Positions 8,722 to 18,301 of a stretch of 64,000 nt of DNA are shown one piece after another (position 1 is the stretch's first letter; each line of letters begins with the position of its first letter). The stretch is from Erwinia aphidicola. Its GTDB lineage: Bacteria; Pseudomonadota; Gammaproteobacteria; Enterobacterales; Enterobacteriaceae. A program made the position numbers and the translations under genes. The stretch spans positions 372,001-436,000 of the forward strand of contig NZ_JACXBP010000001.1 of assembly GCF_014773485.1 (NCBI RefSeq). The letters run 5' to 3'. The notes under the pieces are model-generated. The model searched no databases. It saw nothing but the letters and a program-made list of their open reading frames with translations, and was not told where the DNA came from.

Positions 8722-9924
8722 TCAACTCCTTTCAATGATCAGCGCAATGCCCTGGCCGACACCAATACACATTGCGCAGAGTCCAAAGCGTGCGCCGCTT
8801 TTTTGTAGTTGCCAGGCGGCATTCATCACCAGCCGGGCGCCGGATGCGCCCAGCGGGTGGCCGAGGGCGATGGCTCCGCCGTTTGGATTAACGTGCGCAG
8901 CGTTATCGGGTAAGCCAAGATCGCGCATCACCGCCAACACCTGGGCGGCAAAGGCCTCATTCAGTTCGATCACATCAATCTGATCCAGCCTCAGTTTTGC
9001 CTGGCTCAGGACCTTACGAATCGCACCGGCGGGGCCAAACCCCATCAGTGCGGGTTCAATGCCGCTCACCGCGCTGGAAACAATCCGCGCCATCGGCTGC
9101 AGCTGATACTGCTGCACGGCGCGCTCGCTGGCCAGCAGCAGGGCACAGGCGCCGTCATTCAGACCCGAAGCATTGCCGGCGGTGATGCTGCCCTGCGGAT
9201 GGACCACCGGCTTGAGTTTTGCCAGCATCTCCAGCGTGGTGTGACGTGGATGCTCATCGCGCACCATGTGCAGGGCGGCCCCTTTGCGCTGAGGAATGGT
9301 CACGTCCATCAGCTGCGGTTGATAAAATCCGCTCTCCTGAGCGTCGACCGTGCGCTGCTGGCTACGCAGGGCGTAAGCATCCTGATCGGCGCGGCTAATA
9401 GTAAACTTCAGCGCGACATTTTCTGCCGTTTGCGGCATCGATTCGACACCGTAAAGGGCGTCCATTTGCGGATTAATCAAGCGCCAGCCCATGGTCGTGT
9501 CCTCCAGCTTCATACTGCGGCTGAAGGGGTGCTCTGCTTTGCCCATCACAAAAGGAGCGCGCGACATGCTTTCCACCCCGCCCGCGATCGCCAGTGAGGC
9601 TTCGCCGCTTTTGATCGCCCGCGCGGCTATGGCGACCGCATCAAGACTGGACCCGCATAAGCGGTTAATGGTGCAGCCGGGCACAGAAGCGGGTAGCCCG
9701 GCCAGCAGCAGCGCCATGCGTGCGACATTGCGGTTATCTTCCCCGGCCTGATTCGCACAGCCGTAAAGCACATCATCCAGCGCCTGCCAGTCCAGACGCT
9801 GGTAACGCTCGAACAGGGCCTTCAGCGGCAGGGCAGCAAGATCGTCGGTGCGAACCGTTGCCAGGCTGCCGTTGAGCTTGCCGAACGGGGTACGAACGGC
9901 ATCACACAGCCATGCACTATTCAT
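8722..9924 (-). CDS. pcaF: 3-oxoadipyl-CoA thiolase
   Basis: It cleaves beta-ketoadipyl-CoA with CoA to succinyl-CoA and acetyl-CoA, the last step of the pathway. The 400-residue product is the normal family length. The active-site cysteine is in [12 protein letters not shown], the histidine in [12 protein letters not shown], and the second cysteine in [11 protein letters not shown]. The N-terminal part [26 protein letters not shown] is typical of PcaF/PaaJ. Context (pcaIJ, pcaD, cat genes) favours PcaF over PaaJ. The chosen ATG has GGAGG upstream and overlaps the end of pcaJ by eight bases. Confidence 0.93.
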   Translation of the reverse strand: MNSAWLCDAVRTPFGKLNGSLATVRTDDLAALPLKALFERYQRLDWQALDDVLYGCANQAGEDNRNVARMALLLAGLPASVPGCTINRLCGSSLDAVAIAARAIKSGEASLAIAGGVESMSRAPFVMGKAEHPFSRSMKLEDTTMGWRLINPQMDALYGVESMPQTAENVALKFTISRADQDAYALRSQQRTVDAQESGFYQPQLMDVTIPQRKGAALHMVRDEHPRHTTLEMLAKLKPVVHPQGSITAGNASGLNDGACALLLASERAVQQYQLQPMARIVSSAVSGIEPALMGFGPAGAIRKVLSQAKLRLDQIDVIELNEAFAAQVLAVMRDLGLPDNAAHVNPNGGAIALGHPLGASGARLVMNAAWQLQKSGARFGLCAMCIGVGQGIALIIERS

Positions 9925-10580
9925 CAGCTCCTCCTGGGGCAAACGTCAGCGCCACCGGGGTAATTGCCTGCAGCTGCTGCGGGGTGATATCGGTTAATAT
10001 CTCCCGCACCCTCAGTCCCTGCGGGCTGACATCCATCACGGCCAGATCGCTGTAAATCCGGCTGATGCAGCCAATGCCGGTCAGCGGATAGCTGCACTGC
10101 GCCACGATTTTGCACTGCCCTTTTTTCGTCAGATGTTCAGTCATTACAAACACCTGACGCGCCCCGCTGGCCAGATCCATCGCGCCGCCGACCGCCGGAA
10201 TCGCGCCGGGTTGACCGGTGCTCCAGTTGGCCAGATCGCCATATTGCGACACCTGGTAAGCGCCAAGCACGCAAATGTCGAGGTTGCCCCCCGCGCATCA
10301 TGGCAAACGAATCCCCGTGATGAAAATAACAGCCGCCTGGCAGCAGCGTGACGGGCTGCTTACCCGCGTTGATCAGGTCTGGGTCCTCATTGCCACTGGC
10401 AGGTGCCGGGCCCATGCCAAGGATGCCGTTCTCGCTGTGCAGGAAAATATCTTTATTGGCGGGAAGATAGTTGGCGATTTGCGTTGGCAGGCCGATGCCA
10501 AGATTGACGTAGGCTCCGTCCGGGATATCGCGGGCGATGCGCTGCGCCAGCTGGTTATGCGTGAGGCGGATGAGTTGCAT
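9917..10580 (-). pseudogene. pcaJ: 3-oxoadipate CoA-transferase subunit B, frameshifted
   Basis: Subunit B of the succinyl-CoA:3-oxoadipate CoA-transferase. The first part runs from MQLIRLTHNQLAQRIARD through the catalytic glutamate in HSENGILGMGP to SFAMMRGG. It then leaves frame at a run of six G residues (10287-10292 on the opposite strand as C6). The other frame resumes with CVLGAYQVSQYGDLANWSTG and runs to the normal C terminus ending GGADE. Removing one G gives MMRGGNLDICVLGAYQ, the expected family sequence. All neighbours in the operon are intact, so this could be a sequencing error, a recent mutation or slippage. Start ATG has GGAG nine bases upstream. Confidence 0.88.
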
Positions 10581-10584
10581 TGTG

Positions 10585-11280
10585 TCACGCTCCTGAGGCG
10601 ATCGTTGCGGGGCAGAGATTGGCTGAACAGACCACGCGCTGCACAAAAATACCGGGAGTCACCACCGCCTCCGGGTCCAGCTTGCCCAGCGCGACGTGGC
10701 GGGAGACCTCAGCGATGGTGCAGCGGGCAGCCATCGCCATAATCGGGTTGAAGTTGCGTGCCGCTTTGCGATAGACCAGGTTACCCCAGCGATCACCGCA
10801 CTGTGCTTTGATCAGGGCAAAGTCTGCCTTCAGCGCCAGTTCCAGCACGTACTGCCGCCCCTCAATTTCGCGCGTCTCTTTGCCCGCAGCCAGCTCAGTA
10901 CCGAAACCCGTTGGGGTAAAAATGGCCCCCAGCCCGCTGCCACCCGCCTGAATACGCGCCACAAGATTGCCCTGAGGCACCAGCTCCAGCTCAATCTCTC
11001 CGCGGCGGTAGAGGTCGTCAAATACCCATGAGTCACTCTGGCGCGGAAAGGAACAGATCATCTTGCGCACGCACCCCGCTTTGAGCAGTAGCGCCAGACC
11101 CGAATCAGCGTTGCCAGCGTTGTTGCTTACCAGCGTGAGGTTCTGCGGCCGCCGCCGAATCAGTGCGTCCAGCAGCGCATAGGGCTGTCCTGCCGGGCCA
11201 AATCCGCCAATCATTAGCGTGGCACCATCGTGAATGTCAGCCACGGCTTCATCGGCCAAAAACAGACTTTTGTCGATCAT
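10585..11280 (-). CDS. pcaI: 3-oxoadipate CoA-transferase subunit A
   Basis: Subunit A of the enzyme that transfers CoA from succinyl-CoA to 3-oxoadipate. The 231-residue product shows the coenzyme-A transferase signature DGATLMIGGFGPAGQPYALLDAL, then LTLVSNNAG, QSDSWVFDDLYRRGEIELELVPQGNL and AGGSGLGAIFTPTGFGT. The ATG has AGGAGGAG upstream. It is the first gene of the pcaIJFD operon, divergent from catB. The intergenic region of about 210 bases must hold both promoters. Confidence 0.93.
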   Translation of the reverse strand: MIDKSLFLADEAVADIHDGATLMIGGFGPAGQPYALLDALIRRRPQNLTLVSNNAGNADSGLALLLKAGCVRKMICSFPRQSDSWVFDDLYRRGEIELELVPQGNLVARIQAGGSGLGAIFTPTGFGTELAAGKETREIEGRQYVLELALKADFALIKAQCGDRWGNLVYRKAARNFNPIMAMAARCTIAEVSRHVALGKLDPEAVVTPGIFVQRVVCSANLCPATIASGA

Positions 11281-11489
11281 CTCGCTCCTCCTGAGTTGGA
11301 GTCATCAGGGTGCTGACTTCACCGGTGAAAAAATAACCTAAAAGTGTCATTGGCACTAAAAGACGGTTTTATCGCAAGTTATGTGAGCTGGGGCGAACAG
11401 GCGCGATCTGCGCATCCTGATACCGCGGGTCAATCATTTTCAGCAGGATTTGGCTATCCCCGATCGGCAGGGTTCTATAGCGTAAAGCG
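11281..11489. promoter_or_regulatory. Divergent pcaI-catB control region
   Basis: About 209 bases separate the two divergent starts, and no gene fits. In other bacteria a LysR-type regulator (CatR/CatM/BenM) responding to cis,cis-muconate binds such a region at ATAC-N7-GTAT. I see ATACCGCGGGT near 11420 but no clear full match, so no operator is assigned. Confidence 0.45.
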
Positions 11490-12599
11490 ATGATCAAAAC
11501 TATTGAAACGCTGCTTCTTGATGTTCCTGCTATCCGTCCACATCGCCTGGCAATGGCCACGCTTCGGGTGCAAACGCTGGTGCTGGTCCATCTGGTGTGT
11601 GAGGACGGGTTTGAGGGCTGGGGAGAAGCCACCACCATTGGTGGCCTGAGCTACGGCGACGAAAGCCCCGAGAGCGTCAAAGTCAATATTGACCGCTGGA
11701 TGACGCCGTTACTGATCGGTCAGGATGCGCGCCGCATCGCCCAGCTGATGGCGCGCCTGAATAAATCAGTGCAGGGCAACCGCTTTGCTAAATGCGCAAT
11801 TGAAACCGCCTTGCTGGACGCTCAGGCACGGCGCCTGAATATTGCGCTCAGTGAACTGCTGGGAGGACGGGTGCGCGATGCGCTACCGGTGGCCTGGACG
11901 TTGGCCAGCGGCAGCACCGATAAAGATATTGCCGAAGCCCGGCAGATGTTAGCCCTGCGCCGTCATCGTATTTTTAAACTCAAAATCGGCCTGCGCGATG
12001 TCGATGCGGACGTAGCGCACGCGCTGGCCATCAGGCATGCGTTGGGGGATGAGGTCAGCGTGCGCGTCGACGTTAACCAGGCCTGGAGCGAGCGACAGGC
12101 CGAGCGCGGAATGGCAGCACTGGAAGCCGGCGGCATTGAGGCGGTTGAGCAGCCGATTGCGGCAGAAAATCGTGCCGGGCTGGCGCGACTGGCGCGGCGT
12201 TTCAGCCTGCCGGTCATCGCTGACGAAGCGCTGAAAGGGCCGCACGATGCCTTCGAGCTTGCCCGCCATGCTGCCGCTGATGTGTTCTCGATAAAAATTA
12301 CCCAGTCCGGCGGGCTGACGCAGGCGCGCCGGGTTGCCGATATTGCCCAGCTGGCAGATATCGCGCTTTACGGGGGCACTATGCTGGAAGGCGCCGTAGG
12401 CACGGCCGCCACGGCGCATCTCTGCTCCACCTTCAACGATTTGAGTTTCGGCACTGAGCTGTTTGGCCCGCTGCTGCTGACCGAAGATATTCTCAGTGAA
12501 CCGCTAGTTTATCGTGATTTTATGCTGCAGGTCCCGACCGGGCCTGGGCTAGGCATTGCCCTCGATCGCGACAAAATCGCGGCGCTGCGGCGCCCTTAA
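11490..12599 (+). CDS. catB: Muconate cycloisomerase
   Basis: It converts cis,cis-muconate to (+)-muconolactone in the catechol branch of the beta-ketoadipate pathway; an enolase-superfamily enzyme that needs Mn or Mg. The 369-residue product has the barrel signatures FKLKIG (catalytic lysine near 167), VRVDVNQAW (metal aspartate), EQPIAAEN (metal glutamate) and PVIADEAL, plus the C-terminal LYGGTMLEGAVGTAA and FGTELFGPLLLTEDI. The product-strand N terminus matches CatB of proteobacteria. It leads catBCA. Confidence 0.94.
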   Translation: MIKTIETLLLDVPAIRPHRLAMATLRVQTLVLVHLVCEDGFEGWGEATTIGGLSYGDESPESVKVNIDRWMTPLLIGQDARRIAQLMARLNKSVQGNRFAKCAIETALLDAQARRLNIALSELLGGRVRDALPVAWTLASGSTDKDIAEARQMLALRRHRIFKLKIGLRDVDADVAHALAIRHALGDEVSVRVDVNQAWSERQAERGMAALEAGGIEAVEQPIAAENRAGLARLARRFSLPVIADEALKGPHDAFELARHAAADVFSIKITQSGGLTQARRVADIAQLADIALYGGTMLEGAVGTAATAHLCSTFNDLSFGTELFGPLLLTEDILSEPLVYRDFMLQVPTGPGLGIALDRDKIAALRRP

Positions 12600-12616
12600 C
12601 AGGAGGAAATATCACC

Positions 12617-12907
12617 ATGCTGTTTCACGTAACCATGGATGTGAATTTGCCGCAGACGATGGCGGAAAATGTCGCCAGCGAACTTAAGGCACGGGAAAAA
12701 GCTTACTCTCAGGCGCTTCAGCGCTGCGGCAAGTGGCGACATATCTGGCGCATTGCCGGGCACTACTCCAACGTCAGCGTATTTGACGTGGACAGCGTTG
12801 AGGAGTTGCACCAGCTGCTGAGTGAGCTGCCGCTTTACCCCTTTATGACGATGCAGATAGTGCCACTGTGCCGCCATCCTTCAGCGGTCCGCGTGGATGA
12901 CCGTTAA
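12617..12907 (+). CDS. catC: Muconolactone Delta-isomerase
   Basis: A small enzyme that converts muconolactone to beta-ketoadipate enol-lactone. The 96-residue product is the usual family size and begins MLFHVTMDVNLP, then ARKEKAYSQ-like AREKAYSQALQRCGKWRHIWRI and ends YPFMTMQIVPLCRHPSA, all typical of CatC. CAGGAGGAAATATCACC provides a strong ribosome site. It lies between catB and catA. Confidence 0.94.
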   Translation: MLFHVTMDVNLPQTMAENVASELKAREKAYSQALQRCGKWRHIWRIAGHYSNVSVFDVDSVEELHQLLSELPLYPFMTMQIVPLCRHPSAVRVDDR

Positions 12908-12949
12908 AACTTTTCTCTGCCTGAGCTGTACCTGAAATGGAGCGTCAAT

Positions 12950-13870
12950 ATGAACAGCAAAGAGATCGACAACCTGGTTAACCGCTTTATCGTCAAAACC
13001 GCGAAAGGCACGGTGAACCCACGTATTCAGCAGGTCACCGTTCGTCTCCTGAGCGATCTGTTTAAGGCGATTGAGGATCTGGACCTGCAGCAAACAGAGA
13101 TCTGGAAAGGGCTGGAATATCTGGCCGATACCGGTATCGCTCAGGAAATGGGGCTGCTGGCGGCGGGAACCGGACTGGAGCGTTTTATGGATATCCGGGC
13201 GGATGAGGCCGAAATCAAGGCGGGGCTGCACGGCGGGACACCACGCACCATCGAAGGCCCACTCTATGTGGCCGGGGCGCCAGTCTGTCAGGCCTGGGCG
13301 CGACTGGACGATGGTTCTGAAGATAACCAGGGCGAAGTGCTGTTTATGCAGGGCACGGTATGGAACGAAAAGGGTCAACCGCTACCCGGCGCCAGCGTTG
13401 AAGTCTGGCATGCCAATACCCTCGGTAATTATTCGTTCTTCGATAAAAGTCAGAGCGCGTTTAACCTGCGTCGTACCCTTATTACCGATCGACAAGGGCG
13501 CTATCAGTTCCGCAGCATTGTGCCGTCAGGCTATGGCTGCCCCCCTGACGGGCCGGTGCAGCATCTGCTTAATCAGCTGGGGCGGCACGGTCGGCGTCCG
13601 GCTCATATTCACTTTTTCGTGACTGCCGCCGGCTACCGTAAGTTAACCACCCAGATCAACATTGATGGTGATGAATACCTGTGGGACGACTTTGCTTTTG
13701 CCAGCCGCGAAGGCCTGGTGCCTGAAGTCCATAAAGTGAACTCGCCAGAACAGATAGCCAGTAAAAATCTGAGTAAACCCTTCACCTCAATCGACTTCGA
13801 CTTCACGCTCTATCAGGAGCGCGCTGCCGTGCCTGACTCGGTCGTTGAACGCCGACATGCGCAGGGATAG
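12950..13870 (+). CDS. catA: Catechol 1,2-dioxygenase
   Basis: An intradiol non-haem Fe(III) dioxygenase that opens catechol to cis,cis-muconate. The 306-residue product has the N-terminal dimerisation domain and, from about residue 125, the dioxygenase core: VLFMQGTVWNEKGQPLPGASVEVWHANTLGNYS (first tyrosine ligand), RGRYQFRSIVPSGYGCPPDGP (second tyrosine) and GRRPAHIHFFVTAAGYRKLTTQI (the two histidines). It ends catBCA, just before the convergent putA gene and a palindrome. No gene producing catechol (for example benABCD) is seen. Confidence 0.94.
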   Translation: MNSKEIDNLVNRFIVKTAKGTVNPRIQQVTVRLLSDLFKAIEDLDLQQTEIWKGLEYLADTGIAQEMGLLAAGTGLERFMDIRADEAEIKAGLHGGTPRTIEGPLYVAGAPVCQAWARLDDGSEDNQGEVLFMQGTVWNEKGQPLPGASVEVWHANTLGNYSFFDKSQSAFNLRRTLITDRQGRYQFRSIVPSGYGCPPDGPVQHLLNQLGRHGRRPAHIHFFVTAAGYRKLTTQINIDGDEYLWDDFAFASREGLVPEVHKVNSPEQIASKNLSKPFTSIDFDFTLYQERAAVPDSVVERRHAQG

Positions 13871-13876
13871 ATGAGA

Positions 13877-13905
13877 CGGGTCGACCGCAGTAACCGGTCG
13901 ACCCG
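13877..13905. repeat. Palindromic intergenic element between catA and putA
   Basis: CGGGTCGACC (13877-13886) pairs perfectly with GGTCGACCCG (13896-13905) around a nine-base loop. It lies between two convergent genes and belongs to the same class as the elements after tcyN and phoA. A bidirectional terminator role is likely. Confidence 0.75.
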
Positions 13906-13918
13906 GGCAATGTGCTGA

Positions 13919-16900
13919 TTAACCAATCGTCATCAGACTGGCATTTCCCCCCGCCGCAGCGGTATTGACGCTCAGCGAACGCTCCAGCAGCAGGCGCTCC
14001 AGCAGCAAATTGGTTTCGCCGCGGGCAAAGCCCTGCACCGAAACAATTGCGCCGTCGCGGGCCGCTACGGCTTCACACAGGCTGCGCAGCTGATCGGCAT
14101 CGCCATGATAAATCACCGCATCAAAGGTGGTGCTCTCCAGCGGCTTTGCGGCCAGCGAAATACGCTGCTGCACAATCGCAGGGAGCTGCTGGCGCAGAGT
14201 GCGATGCAGATCGTCGTCCGCCCACAGCGCCTGGCTACCGACTGCCGTCACGGCCGCCAGCTGCACCAGCGCGTCCTGCTCGTTATCCGCCAGGCACAGC
14301 ACCTGTTCGCGCGGCAGCAGGGCAAAGGTGTTGCGCTCGCCGGTTGGGCCAGGCAGCAGGCGTACGGTTCCACCCTGGCCCAGCGCCTCGTAGCGCGCAC
14401 AGCAGGCGGCGAGTTCCGGACGATCTTTCGCCCATTCGCTTAGCGCCTGATGCGACGCCAGCAGAGCAGGGCGCAGAACGGCATCGACCGGGCGCTCTTT
14501 ATCCTGACGATCGAGCGTCACGCGCAGTGCGCCGTCCGGGCGGTGCGACAGCAGGCGGTAAAGATAGAGCGGGCCACCGGCTTTCGGACCGGTGCCGGAG
14601 AGACCCTCGCCGCCAAACGGCTGCACCCCGACCACGGCACCGACCATGTTGCGGTTAACGTACAGGTTGCCAACGTGGGCTTTCTGCGTTACCTGAGCAA
14701 TGGTCTCATCAATACGCGTGTGCACGCCGAGCGTCAGACCGTAACCTGAGGCATTAATATGCTCGATAATCTGCGGCAGCGCGTTACGCGCATAGCGCAC
14801 CACGTGCAGTACCGGGCCAAACACCTCTTTGGTCAGGTCCGTCACGCTGTTCAGCTCAATCAGCGTTGGCATCACAAAGGTACCGGTCTGCCATTCGTGG
14901 CGATCTGCTGCCTGCGGCTGCGCGGCCTGGAACACGCTAAAGCCCTTGCTGCGCATAGTCTGGATATGCTCATCAATATTGCTTTTGGCCTCGGCATCAA
15001 TCACCGGGCCGATATCGGTTGAGAAGCGCTCCGGGTTGCCCATGCGGCACTCGGCCATGGCACCGCGTAGCATCTGCAGCGTGTGCTCCGCCACGTCATC
15101 CTGAATACACAGCAGGCGCAGCGCCGAGCAGCGCTGGCCTGCGCTGTCGAACGCCGAAGCGACGATATCCGTCACCACCTGCTCGGTCAGCGCCGAGGAG
15201 TCGACGATCATCGCGTTCATGCCGCCGGTCTCTGCGATCAGCGGAGTCGGGCGGCCCTGCGGATCGAGGCGCCCGGCAAGGTTACGCTGCAGCAGGGTGG
15301 CAACGGCGGTAGAGCCGGTAAACATCACGCCGCGCACGCGCTCGTCCTGCACCAGCTGCGCGCCAACGGTTTCGCCGGCGCCCGGCAGCAGTTGTAATGC
15401 GCCAACCGGCACGCCAGCCTCATGCATAATGGCCACGGCCTGCGCGGCGATCAGCGGGGTCTGCTCGGCCGGCTTCGCCAGCACGCTGTTACCCGCCGCC
15501 AGCGCGGCAGCCACCTGGCCGCTGAAGATCGCCAGCGGGAAGTTCCACGGGCTGATGCAGACCACCGGGCCTAGCGGACGGTGGGTCTCGTTATCAAAAT
15601 CGTCGCGCACCTGGCCCGCATAGTAGTGCAGGAAGTCTACGGCTTCACGTACTTCGGAGATGGCATTGCTAAAGGTTTTACCGGCTTCACGCACCAGAAT
15701 GCCGATCAGTTGCTGCATCTGGCCTTCCATCATTACTGCGGCGCGTTCGAGTATCGCGGCGCGCTCCTGCGGCGGGGTGGCAAACCAGATCGCTCCTTCG
15801 CTGACGGCGGCATTGAGCGCGGCGGAGACTTCTGCGCGGGTGGCGCTGCGCACATAGCCCACCACATCTTTCGGCTCGGCGGGATTAACCACCGCCACGC
15901 TTTCACCGCTTTCCCGTTCGGCATCAATCAGCGGCTCTACCTGCCAGCTCTGGCTGGCGCTGTTCAGCAACGCGCTGGAGAGCGAGGCAAGGCGATGCTC
16001 GTTAGCGAGATCCAGACCGGCGGAGTTCTGACGTTTCTCACCGTACAGATCGCGCGGCAGCGGGATTTTCGGATGCGGCAGGCCCAGAGCGCCTTCAGCG
16101 TGCGCCAGCTTCTCGACCGCTTCCACCGGGTCGGCGACCAGCTCGTCAAGCGGCAGCGTGGCGTCGGCGATACGGTTAACGAACGAGGTGTTAGCGCCGT
16201 TTTCCAGCAGGCGGCGCACCAGGTAGGCCAGCAGGGTTTCATGCGTGCCGACCGGAGCATAGATGCGGCAAGGGCGGTTGAGTTTGCCGTCCGCCACTTT
16301 ACCGACCACCTGCTCGTACAGCGGTTCACCCATGCCGTGCAGGCACTGGAACTCATACTGGCCAGGATAGTAGTTGTTGCCCGCCAGCTGGTAGATGGCT
16401 GCCAGCGTGTGGGCATTATGGGTGGCGAACTGCGGATAGATCAGGTTTGGCACCGCCAGCAGCTTGCGCGCGCAGGCCAGGTAAGAGATGTCGGTGTAGA
16501 CCTTGCGGGTATAGACCGGGTAGCCTTCCAGGCCGTCCATTTGGGCGCGTTTGATTTCGCTGTCCCAGTAGGCGCCTTTCACCAGGCGGATCATCAGGCG
16601 GCGACGGCTGCGCTGGGCGAGGTCGGTCAGGTAGTCGATCACCATCGGGCAGCGTTTTTGATACGCCTGAATCACGAAGCCGATACCGTTCCAGCCTTCC
16701 AGCTCCGGTTCGAAGCACAGTTTTTCCAGCAGGTCGAGCGACAGCTCAAGGCGGTCGGCCTCTTCAGCATCGATATTAATGCCGATGTCGTAGGAGCGTG
16801 CCAGCAGCGTCAGCGATTTAAGGATTGGGTACAGCTCCTCCATCACGCGCTCGTACTGGGCACGGCTGTAGCGCGGGTGCAGTGCGGAAAGCTTAATTGA

Positions 16901-17869
16901 AATGCCCGGACCCTCATAAATGCCGCGCCCGTTAGAGGCTTTACCAATCGCGTTGATCGCCTGCTGGTAGGAGAGCAGGTAGGCTTTCGCATCCTGCGCC
17001 GTCAGCGCCGCTTCGCCCAGCATATCGTAGGAGTAGCGGAAGCCTTTCTCTTCCAGCTTGCGTGCGTTAGCCAGCGCCTCGGCAATGGTCTCTCCGGTGA
17101 CGAACTGTTCGCCCATCAGGCGCATCGCCATATCCACGCCTTTGCGGATCAGCGGTTCGCCGCTCTTGCCGATAATGCGGTTCAGTGAACGCGACAGGTT
17201 CGCTTCGTTGTGGGTGGAGACCAGGCGGCCGGTGAACAGCAGGCCCCAGGTGGCGGCGTTAACGAACATTGACGGGCTGCGGCCAAGGTGGGAGTGCCAG
17301 TTACCGTTGCTGATTTTGTCGCGGATCAGGGCATCGCGCGTTGGCTTGTCGGGAATACGCAGCAGCGCTTCCGCGAGGCACATCAGCGCCACGCCTTCCT
17401 GAGAGGGTAAAGAGAACTCCTGCAGCAGGCTTTGCACCATTCCGGCGCGCCCCGTTGCACCTTTTTGGTGACGCAGCTTGTCGGCCAGCTGGTAAGCGAG
17501 GCGATGCGTGGCTTCCGCCAGCGGCTTCGGTAAACGCGCCTGCTCCAGCAGCATCGGCACTGCTTCGGTCTCCGGGCGGCGCCAGGCGGAAGTGATAGCG
17601 GCACGGGCTACGGACTGCGGCAGAATCTGCTCGGCGAAGTCGAGGAACGGCTGATGCTGTGACTCCTCCGGCGGGCGCTCATCGCCCTCTACTTGCTGGC
17701 CGTTTGACGGGATCTCCGGCAGCGCGGTGCCCTGTTCCACCTGCTGCAGATAGTTAAATATGGCCTGCTTAATCAGCCAGTGGGGCGTGCGGTCAATCTG
17801 CTGCGCTGCCAGTTTAATGCGCTCGCGCGTTACGTCGTCCAGCTTCACGCCCATAGTGGTTGTGCCCAT
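13919..17869 (-). CDS. putA: Bifunctional proline dehydrogenase / L-glutamate gamma-semialdehyde dehydrogenase and put repressor
   Basis: A trifunctional protein that oxidises proline to glutamate in two steps and represses put genes when proline is low. The 1316 residues (E. coli 1320) carry an N-terminal ribbon-helix-helix (TTMGVKLDDVTRERIKLAAQ, IDRTPHWLIKQAI), the FAD proline dehydrogenase barrel (about 230-570; ISIKLSALHPRYS, RLVKGAYWDSEIK), and the NAD-dependent aldehyde dehydrogenase (about 640-1120; PWNFPLAIFSGQVAAALAAGNSVLAKPAEQ, catalytic Cys in SAGQRCSALR). It is divergent from putP across a region with repeated PutA sites. Complete and in frame. Confidence 0.96.
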   Translation of the reverse strand: MGTTTMGVKLDDVTRERIKLAAQQIDRTPHWLIKQAIFNYLQQVEQGTALPEIPSNGQQVEGDERPPEESQHQPFLDFAEQILPQSVARAAITSAWRRPETEAVPMLLEQARLPKPLAEATHRLAYQLADKLRHQKGATGRAGMVQSLLQEFSLPSQEGVALMCLAEALLRIPDKPTRDALIRDKISNGNWHSHLGRSPSMFVNAATWGLLFTGRLVSTHNEANLSRSLNRIIGKSGEPLIRKGVDMAMRLMGEQFVTGETIAEALANARKLEEKGFRYSYDMLGEAALTAQDAKAYLLSYQQAINAIGKASNGRGIYEGPGISIKLSALHPRYSRAQYERVMEELYPILKSLTLLARSYDIGINIDAEEADRLELSLDLLEKLCFEPELEGWNGIGFVIQAYQKRCPMVIDYLTDLAQRSRRRLMIRLVKGAYWDSEIKRAQMDGLEGYPVYTRKVYTDISYLACARKLLAVPNLIYPQFATHNAHTLAAIYQLAGNNYYPGQYEFQCLHGMGEPLYEQVVGKVADGKLNRPCRIYAPVGTHETLLAYLVRRLLENGANTSFVNRIADATLPLDELVADPVEAVEKLAHAEGALGLPHPKIPLPRDLYGEKRQNSAGLDLANEHRLASLSSALLNSASQSWQVEPLIDAERESGESVAVVNPAEPKDVVGYVRSATRAEVSAALNAAVSEGAIWFATPPQERAAILERAAVMMEGQMQQLIGILVREAGKTFSNAISEVREAVDFLHYYAGQVRDDFDNETHRPLGPVVCISPWNFPLAIFSGQVAAALAAGNSVLAKPAEQTPLIAAQAVAIMHEAGVPVGALQLLPGAGETVGAQLVQDERVRGVMFTGSTAVATLLQRNLAGRLDPQGRPTPLIAETGGMNAMIVDSSALTEQVVTDIVASAFDSAGQRCSALRLLCIQDDVAEHTLQMLRGAMAECRMGNPERFSTDIGPVIDAEAKSNIDEHIQTMRSKGFSVFQAAQPQAADRHEWQTGTFVMPTLIELNSVTDLTKEVFGPVLHVVRYARNALPQIIEHINASGYGLTLGVHTRIDETIAQVTQKAHVGNLYVNRNMVGAVVGVQPFGGEGLSGTGPKAGGPLYLYRLLSHRPDGALRVTLDRQDKERPVDAVLRPALLASHQALSEWAKDRPELAACCARYEALGQGGTVRLLPGPTGERNTFALLPREQVLCLADNEQDALVQLAAVTAVGSQALWADDDLHRTLRQQLPAIVQQRISLAAKPLESTTFDAVIYHGDADQLRSLCEAVAARDGAIVSVQGFARGETNLLLERLLLERSLSVNTAAAGGNASLMTIG

Positions 17870-17924
17870 GCCTTACAGCTCCTGAATCAGTAATCAATAT
17901 TCGATGAGGTGCAATATCACTGAT

Positions 17925-18114
17925 GTTGCAACTTTGTGCAACCCGGTTAAATGTGACCTCGCCCTCATTCCAGAAAAGCGTCATTTTGTTAACGCGAAAA
18001 AAGCGGCATGGATATTGCTGCAAGAATCCGGCCAGTTATGAAATGTGACGTAATACCTGGTTTTAAGCGGGTGATGACCAAGGTGCAACCCGGTTAAATG
18101 TGACGCAGTGCAAC
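17925..18114. promoter_or_regulatory. putA-putP control region with PutA operator motifs
   Basis: The 432-base divergent region holds four GTTGCA/TGCAAC hexamers (17925-17930, 17937-17942, 18084-18089, 18109-18114), the motif known for PutA binding in E. coli. A 22-base segment beginning GTGCAACCCGGTTAAATGTG occurs as exact direct repeats at 17936-17957 and 18083-18104, 147 bases centre to centre. This suits repression by PutA bound at two distant sites. Confidence 0.75.
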
Positions 18115-18301
18115 CTGCTGGCATTTGAACGTAACTAGCAGGTGAAATGGCTGTGGAGGATGTGTTAAATCGTTTGTGCGTCAACGCCGATTACGGCAGG
18201 ATACCGCCCCCGGCAGAAAGCCCCCTGTAAAACGTGCCCCGTTCCGGCAGTTTCACGAGCGTCTTTCGCCTGAGGATACTGATAATAAGTGGAGAATCTG
18301 A

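Noticed and set aside
10280..10300. Programmed frameshift in pcaJ
   Set aside because: No stimulatory stop context, upstream ribosome-like site or downstream structure was recognised, and homologous genes need no frameshift. Error or mutation is simpler.
11281..11489. CatM/CatR operator (ATAC-N7-GTAT)
   Set aside because: No full match was found by eye; only partial half-sites are present.
15581..16900. Long open frame on the + strand opposite putA (439 codons)
   Set aside because: It is the antisense shadow of the high-GC putA coding sequence, with no ribosome site and no family features.
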